A model generated the notes under the pieces. The model had not been told where the DNA came from. It ran no database searches and worked only from the letters and a program-made list of their open reading frames with translations. From NCBI GenBank assembly GCA_041741995.1, contig JBGSJN010000048.1:1-11299 (forward strand): a stretch of DNA of 11,299 nt. Reading direction: 5' to 3'. A program made the translations under genes and the position numbers. The DNA is from WTXA01 sp041741995. GTDB lineage: Bacteria > Bacillota > TC1. This document shows positions 4,595 through 11,299 of this stretch, piece by piece (position 1 is the stretch's first letter; every line of letters starts with the position of its first letter).

Positions 4595-6198
4595 TCAAAT
4601 ACTTTAAGTACAATTTTCGAAAATTTTGGTATATCCATAGCTTCATTTCTAGTTATTCCCCTAGAAATAACCAATACAATTACATAAACAACAAATGCAA
4701 CAAGTACACATAAAATTAATGAAATTAATTGACTTACTGAATATCCAAATAAATCAACAAATATCATAAAAAACAATTTATAGGACATCAAAGCCATAAA
4801 ACCAGTTATTAAACCACTTAAAGCTACTCGTGGAAACCAAATGTACCAATCAGACTTAAAGCTAATATTTCTTTTAATAGCTAAATAATTTATCCCAAAA
4901 GCAACCAAGTAGGTGAATGTGTATGCTATTGGTGCCGCAAGGATATTTAACGAATTAAAAGAAATTAAAATAGTAAGTACCAGAACATTAACAACTAAAC
5001 CAATTACTAAACTGATAATAGGAATAAATGTTTTACCCATACCTTGTAATATCCCAGTTGTATTATGATATAAACCAATGAATAATACCATAATGAAACT
5101 AAATTGCATAATCCGATAAGCATCTCCAGCATTAAATATCAGTTCAAGTATTGGTCTACCAAGAAACAATAAGCCAAATCCAGCTGGTACACTTATGAAA
5201 TTAACCATTTTTATAGATAACTTCACTTTTCTCGCTAAATCTTTTTTATCATTGCGACCTATGGCAGCTGAAATAGCTGGTACAATACTAATGGCAAAAG
5301 CTGATGATGTCGAAACGATTAGATTTACCAAAGCTAAAACAGCGCCGCTAAAAGAACCATAAAGTCTATCAGCAGCATTTAGACTAAAACCTGTAGCCAT
5401 TAATCTGATAGGTATAATTATACCTTCAATAACATCAAGAAAAGTTGGTAATAGTGCAGCCAAGGTAACAGGCATTGCAAATAGAATTATTCTTTTCAGT
5501 ATCTTAAGATTATCCTTCTTATTGCTTTTTAATAATACAATAGACTCACCCTTATTTTTAAAAAACATTAGAAGCACAATCAATGCTAAAACAGCACCAA
5601 CAAAAGGACCAAAAGCTACCCCATTGATAATTCTTAAAGAATTATTTCCTATGAAGTTATTTAAAATATAAATAGTTATACCTACTGAAAAACCAACTCT
5701 GGCAATTTGTTCAAAAACTTGGGATATTCCAGTAGGTAACATCTGTTGTTTACCTTGAAAATAACCTCTAAAAGCAGACATTACTGTTACAATTAATAAT
5801 GCTGGGGCCATAGCTTGGAGGACATAAGTAGTCCTTGGGTCCACAAATATATATTTAGCAATTAATGGAGCAAATAAAAAAAGTCCAATAGAAAGAATCA
5901 AACCTAGAAAAAATAATAATTTTAATGAATAAGAAAATATTCTATTGGCAACATCATCTCTTCCAGCAGCTCTTTCCTCTGACATAAGTTTAGAAATAGC
6001 TATAGGTATACCCGCAGCAGATATTGCAAGGAGCATAGCATAAAAATTAATGCCTTTCATATATATTCCTACCCCACCAGAGCCCACAGTCTGATAAAGG
6101 AATGCTTGATAAAAAGCACCTAATATTTTAGAAATTATTGCTGCAGCAGATAAAATGAAAGCATTTTTTATAAAAGAACTCTCTTTATGATTTGACAA
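4573..6198 (-). CDS. MurJ/SpoVB-like lipid flippase (polysaccharide biosynthesis family), TTG start
   Basis: 541 residues, almost entirely hydrophobic, with about fourteen membrane segments as in the MOP superfamily. The N-terminus (SSFIKNAFILSAAAIISK, then VGSGGVGIYMKG and AAGIPIAISKLMSEE) is typical of the Firmicute SpoVB/YtgP branch. YtgP (MurJ) of Bacillus subtilis is 544 residues and moves lipid II across the membrane for peptidoglycan synthesis; SpoVB acts in spore cortex formation. Length and sequence feel favour the MurJ-like role, but paralogues are common in clostridia. The start is TTG with GGGAG seven bases upstream (6206-6210); no ATG is in frame until residue 47. The first 14 bases overlap the end of the MATE gene, so the two are translationally coupled. 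A 7-bp repeat lies at its 3' end. Confidence 0.88.
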   Translation of the reverse strand: MSNHKESSFIKNAFILSAAAIISKILGAFYQAFLYQTVGSGGVGIYMKGINFYAMLLAISAAGIPIAISKLMSEERAAGRDDVANRIFSYSLKLLFFLGLILSIGLFLFAPLIAKYIFVDPRTTYVLQAMAPALLIVTVMSAFRGYFQGKQQMLPTGISQVFEQIARVGFSVGITIYILNNFIGNNSLRIINGVAFGPFVGAVLALIVLLMFFKNKGESIVLLKSNKKDNLKILKRIILFAMPVTLAALLPTFLDVIEGIIIPIRLMATGFSLNAADRLYGSFSGAVLALVNLIVSTSSAFAISIVPAISAAIGRNDKKDLARKVKLSIKMVNFISVPAGFGLLFLGRPILELIFNAGDAYRIMQFSFIMVLFIGLYHNTTGILQGMGKTFIPIISLVIGLVVNVLVLTILISFNSLNILAAPIAYTFTYLVAFGINYLAIKRNISFKSDWYIWFPRVALSGLITGFMALMSYKLFFMIFVDLFGYSVSQLISLILCVLVAFVVYVIVLVISRGITRNEAMDIPKFSKIVLKVFDKLRIEN

Positions 6199-7546
6199 GC
6201 TGTTTCTCCCATCTATTCTTAATTTTTCTTAATCCAACCATTACAACAATATAGCTAATGACCCCAGTTAGAATATCCGCTACCGGAAAACTAACCCATA
6301 TCCCATCAAGACCAAAATAATATGAAAATATTAATAGTAATGGTATCATTAAAATCAATTGTCTTAATCCAGCTAAAAGTATTGCTGCATAAGGTTTATT
6401 AAAAGATTGATATGCTGATGAACCAATTAATTGTATTCCAACCAATGGCATACCACCCATAACAAATATCATTCCATATTTTGCCATTTCTACAAAATCG
6501 TTTTCTTTTGTAAAAAGATTAATAATCTGATCATTTAATAGAATTACTACAATCAAAGCTATAAAGGACATGCTAAATGCAATAAAAATCCCTTTATTAA
6601 CTATTTCTTTTAATCTTTTAAAATCCTTCATTCCATAAGTATATGCCATCAGTGGTTGTAAACCATGAAGCAATCCAAATATTGGCAGAAATAGAAATGT
6701 ATTTATTTTTAAGATAATACCAATTGCATTTAAAGCTATTACACCACCATAAGCCAAGAACAAATTATTCAAGAGTATCGCCCCTACACTATTTAAAGCT
6801 TGTCTGACAAATGCTGAAAAGCCTAGGAGATTCATCTTTTTATAGTACAACCATTTAAATCTTACTTTTTTAAAATTAAGTTCCGCAGGTAATTTTTTCA
6901 CTTTATAGTAATATAGTACTAATAAAAAAGATAAGAACTGACCAAAGGAATTTGCAAGTCCTGCTCCAAATATACCCATATCAAATATTACTATAAATAT
7001 CGGCGTGAAGATAATATTTGTTATTATGCTGGTTAATATTATACTAGAAGCTTTTTTGGCTTCTCCTATTGTTCTTAATAAATTATTGGCCAAAAAGATT
7101 GTAGGTGCAAATAGCCATCCGATTAAAATAGCCGAATAGTATATTTTAGTATCATCAAATAATACACCTTTACCTCCAGCTAAGTTAATAATGAAGTCTG
7201 AGAATACCGTACCTATAACAATTATGCCTATAGTTAGTATTATAGCAGATACAATACCTGTCCAAACGATATTATCTATTGTTTTATGTCTCTTACTTCC
7301 TAGTTTTACAGATACCATAGCTGCTGTCCCTAAGGTTGCCATAGTACCAAGTGCTACCAATACCATTTCAATTGGTAACGTTACTGCAGTAACTGCAAGA
7401 GCATTCCCACCAATTAAATTACCTAAATACATACCATTGACTATATTGTTTGAGGCATTTACTAGCATTGCAATGATTGAAGGATATGATAAGGTGAATA
7501 TAAGTTTATATATATTTCCTTTGCTAAAATCAATCGAAGTTTGCAT
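6185..7546 (-). CDS. MATE-family efflux transporter
   Basis: 453 residues, the usual MATE length, with about twelve hydrophobic helices in two similar halves (about 15-220 and 235-445). The first half contains LSYPSIIAMLVNASNNIVNGMYLGN (written here only to position it: residues about 19-43) and a glycine/alanine-rich TLGTAAMVSVKLG stretch (about 71-83), both typical of NorM/DinF-like proteins. The second half has QPLMAYTYG (about 297-305), the equivalent conserved element. MATE proteins export cationic drugs or metabolites using a sodium or proton gradient; the substrate here is unknown. The ATG at 7546 overlaps the rmuC stop by one base (TAATG), with AGGAG at 7556-7560, nine bases upstream. 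Its own 3' end overlaps the flippase start by 14 bases. DNA-repair-linked DinF-type MATE proteins exist, but I cannot place this one in that branch from sequence. Confidence 0.92.
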   Translation of the reverse strand: MQTSIDFSKGNIYKLIFTLSYPSIIAMLVNASNNIVNGMYLGNLIGGNALAVTAVTLPIEMVLVALGTMATLGTAAMVSVKLGSKRHKTIDNIVWTGIVSAIILTIGIIVIGTVFSDFIINLAGGKGVLFDDTKIYYSAILIGWLFAPTIFLANNLLRTIGEAKKASSIILTSIITNIIFTPIFIVIFDMGIFGAGLANSFGQFLSFLLVLYYYKVKKLPAELNFKKVRFKWLYYKKMNLLGFSAFVRQALNSVGAILLNNLFLAYGGVIALNAIGIILKINTFLFLPIFGLLHGLQPLMAYTYGMKDFKRLKEIVNKGIFIAFSMSFIALIVVILLNDQIINLFTKENDFVEMAKYGMIFVMGGMPLVGIQLIGSSAYQSFNKPYAAILLAGLRQLILMIPLLLIFSYYFGLDGIWVSFPVADILTGVISYIVVMVGLRKIKNRWEKQLVKS

Positions 7547-8802
7547 TAATCAATGCTCCTTAGATCTTTAGTTACAATTTCAATACTATTAAGTTCATTA
7601 ATTGACTTATCGCTTGATATTCCTAATTCCTTAAACTTTCTTGTTGTAGGCAGAACTCTAGACTCAAAAGCACCAACAGCTTTATTATAAGAATCTACAG
7701 ATCTATCAAGCCCTTTTTTAATATTATCTAAATGTTCAGCCAATACTGACATTCTATCATATAGCTCTTTGCCAAGATTACTAATTAATTTAGCATTTAC
7801 TGCTAAAGTCTCTTGATTCCAGCCATAAGCTATAGCCTTTAATAATGCTATTAAAGTTGTCGGAGTAGCTATAATAACATTCTTACTAGCTCCAAGTTCA
7901 ATAAGTTGAGGCTCTGCTTCCAATGCAGCTCCATAAAGAGCTTCATTAGGTAAAAATAACACAACAAATTCTGGACTTTCAGGAAATTGATCCCAATAAG
8001 CCTTACTACTTAATTTGCCAATATGATCTTTTATCTGTCTTCCATGTTCTAATAAATATTTACGCTTATCTATATCATCTACTGCTTCTATTAAATTTAA
8101 ATAGGCATCTAAAGGTGTTTTAGCATCAATAACAATAGTTTTATTACCTGGCAACTTAATTAACATGTCCGGTCTTAGTCTTCCTGAATCTGTATCTGTG
8201 GAAAACTGTTCTACAAAATCCACAAAATTTACCATCCCAGCCATTTCAACAACTCTTTTAAGTTGTATTTCACCCCAACGACCTCTTGTTTGAGGAGCTC
8301 TTAATGCCTTGACTAAATTTGCAGTTTCTATTTGTAATTTTGTTTGATCTTCTTTTAAAAATTTGAATTGCTCCTTGACTTCCGTAAAGGTCTTTTGATA
8401 TTCCTTGTCGATTTCTTCCATTTTCCCTTTTACTTCACCAAGTATTTCTTTCATTGGAGTGACGATGTTTTTGATTGATTCTTCTTTTTTTTCTAATTCA
8501 TTCTTATTTTCCATACTAGTCTTAGCAAATTCTGATTTAGCCAAGTCTAAAAAATTTGCTTGATTTTCTTTTAATAACTTGTAAGAAATTGCCCTAAAAG
8601 ATTCAGTTAAATCTTCTTCACTTTTTTTAAGCAACTTTTCTTTTTCATCAGCTAATTTCTTTTCACTTTCTAATAATGATTGATATTTTATAATTTCAGT
8701 TTTCAATAAATTATTTTTTAAATCAAGACCCATGACCTTTGTAAAGTAAATAATTATTCCACCAATAAAAATGCCTACTACGGCAAATAAAAATTCAGTC
8801 AT
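7546..8802 (-). CDS. rmuC: DNA recombination protein RmuC
   Basis: 418 residues. One N-terminal membrane segment (about 3-21) is followed by a long charged coiled coil (about 30-160). The RmuC core then begins with GRWGE (174-178) and continues through RPDMLIKLPGNKTIVIDAKTP (about 210-230). D212 and the D-x-K pair D226/K228 look like a PD-(D/E)xK nuclease centre. Family knowledge: RmuC limits rearrangements at inverted repeats in E. coli and is predicted to be a membrane-tethered nuclease; its biochemistry is not fully settled. The ATG at 8802 is chosen over an in-frame TTG four codons earlier because the Shine-Dalgarno GGAGG (8808-8812) overlaps that upstream stretch and is well spaced for 8802. 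It follows addA after a single base. Confidence 0.95.
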   Translation of the reverse strand: MTEFLFAVVGIFIGGIIIYFTKVMGLDLKNNLLKTEIIKYQSLLESEKKLADEKEKLLKKSEEDLTESFRAISYKLLKENQANFLDLAKSEFAKTSMENKNELEKKEESIKNIVTPMKEILGEVKGKMEEIDKEYQKTFTEVKEQFKFLKEDQTKLQIETANLVKALRAPQTRGRWGEIQLKRVVEMAGMVNFVDFVEQFSTDTDSGRLRPDMLIKLPGNKTIVIDAKTPLDAYLNLIEAVDDIDKRKYLLEHGRQIKDHIGKLSSKAYWDQFPESPEFVVLFLPNEALYGAALEAEPQLIELGASKNVIIATPTTLIALLKAIAYGWNQETLAVNAKLISNLGKELYDRMSVLAEHLDNIKKGLDRSVDSYNKAVGAFESRVLPTTRKFKELGISSDKSINELNSIEIVTKDLRSID

Positions 8803-8803
8803 C

Positions 8804-11299
8804 TTAACCTCCAAAATCTATTCTTACAAAATCTCTTATTTTACTAAAATACAAATATGCTTCTGATACTTGAATACCTTTAATATTTTCGATTGCCATC
8901 TTATAAAGCTGCAATTGCTTTTTATATTCTTCAAGTTTTTCTTTTATCTTTTCTTGATCAACATAATCAGTCTTATAGTCTACTAAAATACATTTAGAAT
9001 CTTCAATAAAATATAAATCGATAATTCCCTGAATCAATATTTTATTTTCGCCTATGTAATCATCACTAATCATCGAGGGATCAATCATTAAGTTAAACGG
9101 TTTTTCCTTTTCAAAATTAGCGGCTTTCAACATTCTGTCATATATTGTGCTATTTAAAAATCCGAAAATACCTTCTATGTCCAAAGATTCCTCTTCCAAA
9201 ATTGAAAGAACACCTTTTTTTAAGAGTTTCTTAATTTCTTCTCTTAATTGTTCAATTGTATATTTCTTAGTATAATCAAGTAATTCCATTACCAGATGAT
9301 AAATTATACCCTTTTCCACACTAGAAATTTTTTTTCCTTGTAAAAAATCAGGCTTTATCTTTAGACTATTTTTTAACAGGTCACTATTGAGTGCTTTTTC
9401 AAGAGAGTTAGTTCTAACAAAATCTGTGGCTGAAAGTTTTTTAGGTATTTGGATTACATTCCTACTTCTATAATCTTCATCATTCGATTCAAGATCAACT
9501 CTTACACTTTTATTCATCTTATAACTACCCTTGTTTATAATACCACTTTCTTGATAAACTTCAAAATTAGATCTTGCTGTATCATCATTGAATATTATTG
9601 GTAAAATCAAATCGTACAAAGACCTTGCTTTAACTATATTATTGAAATTATATGATTTATATTTTTCCATTTTTTTTATTGTCCCAACAAGAAATAGATT
9701 TTTTTTAGCTCTGGTCATAGCAACATATAGTAAATTAAGTTTATCTTCTAGGTTTTCATAACTCAAAGCCTTGTTGATTATATCATAATTAAAAGTTTTC
9801 TTTTTACTTCTTTTATTCACATCTTGTATCTTAGCACCTATGCCAAGCTTTTGATGATAGTTAATCTGTTTAATTGCGTTACTTTTCCAAATATCTCCTA
9901 GTTTAACCAAAAAAACATTATCATATTCTAACCCTTTACTTTTATGAATAGTTTGTAATCTTACTACGTTATCTTCTTCTGATATTAGACTTGAACTAGG
10001 AATGCTAATTTCATTCTTTTGAATATGTCTATAATACTTTAAAAATCCACTAAGATGAGTATTGTTTGAATCTTCAAAGTCTGATATCAGTCTTAATAAC
10101 TCCTTTAGATTAAGACTTTCTAAGTCATAATCTTCTTTCCTGAATATAGTAAAATAGTATTTCGAATCAATTAATAGTTGTATTGAAAAATCTGTTAGAT
10201 TATGTTCATTTAGTCTAGTTTTCAAGTCTTTAATGTTAATAATAAATAATTTGATTTTGTCTTTAATGTTAATAAAGCCATCTTCATTCTCTAAATATCT
10301 ATATAAAGAACTTATAACTAGTTCTCCTTTATTTTTGTTCTTTCTTATTAATGCTAAATCTTCCAATGTAAAACTATAGATAGGACTTTTCAATATATTA
10401 ATCAAAGCAAGATCATTATTTATATTATCGATAATCTCTAGATAATCGATAAAAAACCCTACACTTAAGGATTTTAAAAAACCTGTATCCACTTCACCAT
10501 AAATAGGGATTGAATATTTATCAAAGATCTCTTTGAAAGGTTCTACAATAAACCTAATTGAATTTGCTAATATTGTAAAATCACTATATTTATAGGAATC
10601 CTCATCTACAAGTTGTCTTATTCTTCTAGCACACACTTCTGCTTCTTTTTGCACTTTATCATATTTAAACTCATCATCTTGTTCATCAGAATCATCTAAT
10701 GAATCAATATCATCTTTAGGAGTGAGGTAGATAACATAAGTTTCAATTTTATTTTTATTTAAAATTGCAGAACCATGTACTAATTGAGCTTCGTCTTTAT
10801 ATTTTACTGGTGAAAAAAATCCATCCATTAAATGATTAAATAAACTATTAACACCATTTACTACACTTATACTAGACCTGAAATTCCTATTTAAGGTTAA
10901 AGCTTCACAATTCATATTTTTTTCATATCTAATAACTTTTTCTTTAAAAATACTTGAATCAGCTAGTCTAAATCTATATATGCTCTGTTTTAAATCTCCA
11001 ACATAAAACAGATTATTATCTCTTCCTATCAAATTAAAGATATTTTCTTGTACACCATTGGTATCCTGATACTCATCAATACAAATATATTCATAATATT
11101 CCTTATACTTCTTACTAATATCAGAATTTGTCAAAAGTTCCAATGCAAAATGTTCAATATCATTATAGTCAAAAAGATTAATTTTTCTTTTTTCCTTCAT
11201 TAATTCTTGTTTAAATTTATTGATTATGTCAATCAAATAAATAATCTCAGCCCTTACTTCAGCTTGATCATTTAATTGTTCTTCTAAATCTAAGGTCAG
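8804..11299 (-). CDS. addA: ATP-dependent helicase/nuclease subunit A (AddA), N-terminus outside window
   Basis: 832 codons are open to the right edge; family members are about 1,200 residues, so roughly a third, including the Walker A motif, is missing. In visible numbering: helicase motif II IDEYQDTN (about 74-81), motif III GDLKQSIYRFR (101-111), motif IV NRNFRSS (137-143), motif V QTIHKSKGLEYDNV (about 449-462), motif VI LLYVAMTRAKK (about 523-533). The C-terminal RecB-type nuclease domain has IYHLVMELLD (about 666-675), GIIDLYF (758-764), LVDYKTD (772-778) and the QLQLY element (795-799); D761, D774 and K776 are the expected catalytic residues. AddA unwinds and trims double-strand breaks together with AddB and loads recombination at Chi-like sites. 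addB would be expected just beyond the right edge. The Shine-Dalgarno of rmuC lies inside its last codons. Confidence 0.96.
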   Translation of the reverse strand: MTLDLEEQLNDQAEVRAEIIYLIDIINKFKQELMKEKRKINLFDYNDIEHFALELLTNSDISKKYKEYYEYICIDEYQDTNGVQENIFNLIGRDNNLFYVGDLKQSIYRFRLADSSIFKEKVIRYEKNMNCEALTLNRNFRSSISVVNGVNSLFNHLMDGFFSPVKYKDEAQLVHGSAILNKNKIETYVIYLTPKDDIDSLDDSDEQDDEFKYDKVQKEAEVCARRIRQLVDEDSYKYSDFTILANSIRFIVEPFKEIFDKYSIPIYGEVDTGFLKSLSVGFFIDYLEIIDNINNDLALINILKSPIYSFTLEDLALIRKNKNKGELVISSLYRYLENEDGFINIKDKIKLFIINIKDLKTRLNEHNLTDFSIQLLIDSKYYFTIFRKEDYDLESLNLKELLRLISDFEDSNNTHLSGFLKYYRHIQKNEISIPSSSLISEEDNVVRLQTIHKSKGLEYDNVFLVKLGDIWKSNAIKQINYHQKLGIGAKIQDVNKRSKKKTFNYDIINKALSYENLEDKLNLLYVAMTRAKKNLFLVGTIKKMEKYKSYNFNNIVKARSLYDLILPIIFNDDTARSNFEVYQESGIINKGSYKMNKSVRVDLESNDEDYRSRNVIQIPKKLSATDFVRTNSLEKALNSDLLKNSLKIKPDFLQGKKISSVEKGIIYHLVMELLDYTKKYTIEQLREEIKKLLKKGVLSILEEESLDIEGIFGFLNSTIYDRMLKAANFEKEKPFNLMIDPSMISDDYIGENKILIQGIIDLYFIEDSKCILVDYKTDYVDQEKIKEKLEEYKKQLQLYKMAIENIKGIQVSEAYLYFSKIRDFVRIDFGG
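8808..8812 (-). promoter_or_regulatory. Ribosome binding site of rmuC inside the addA stop region
   Basis: GGAGG on the minus strand forms part of the last two glycine codons of addA. It sits five bases before the rmuC ATG at 8802. It decides the rmuC start and implies translational coupling. Confidence 0.8.

Noticed and set aside
7191..7571. 126-codon open frame on the plus strand
   Set aside because: It is antisense to the MATE gene. Its apparent membrane segments mirror the hydrophobic codons of the true gene.
8803..8814. TTG start for RmuC four codons upstream of 8802
   Set aside because: The stretch contains the Shine-Dalgarno sequence for the ATG at 8802, which is the better start.
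11234..11236. Start codon (TTG) of AddA near the right edge
   Set aside because: The frame stays open for 21 more codons to the window end, and the Walker A region expected upstream of the DEYQDTN motif is missing. The gene therefore starts outside the window.

Overview
The window is AT-rich throughout, uses AGA for arginine, and has strong AGGAGG-type ribosome binding sites and tightly packed genes. This fits a low-GC Gram-positive anaerobe (Bacillota; Clostridia or Tissierellia-like). The AddA-type (rather than RecBCD) recombination nuclease, the clostridial-type PLP enzyme and the DUF1858 redox protein support that. I cannot name the genus from sequence alone. No mobile element, prophage, CRISPR array, rRNA or tRNA was seen.

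Left part (1-2710). A nearly complete fold-type II PLP-dependent enzyme on the minus strand (1-1442, running off the left edge) diverges from a Crp/Fnr-family regulator on the plus strand (1666-2322). The roughly 220-bp region between them holds a plausible promoter for each gene, a TGTAA-N4-TTACA palindrome, a second inverted repeat over the regulator's own promoter, and a possible hairpin in the enzyme's leader. The regulator converges on a 69-residue DUF1858 (hybrid-cluster-protein-associated) redox-disulfide protein (2350-2559, minus). The 27 bp between the two stop codons is filled by a bidirectional terminator.

Middle (2711-3380). A single-gene unit encodes a six-helix ABC-2-type membrane protein with no ATPase gene beside it. 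It ends in a strong hairpin terminator that also faces the end of the long operon on the other strand.

Right part (3381-11299, all minus strand). This looks like one operon, read right to left: addA (5' end beyond the window), rmuC, a MATE-family transporter, a MurJ/SpoVB-like lipid flippase, and a membrane-anchored TraB-family protein. Junctions are very tight: a 1-nt gap, a 1-nt overlap, a 14-nt overlap and a 16-nt gap. The first two genes act in DNA break repair and recombination. The next two are MOP-superfamily transporters, one probably for cell-wall lipid precursors. The last has no settled bacterial function.

Most of the window is ordinary core genome. The part most worth a second look is the left third: an uncharacterised, apparently highly expressed PLP enzyme that may be controlled by a cysteine-free Crp/Fnr regulator, which sits beside a small redox protein.
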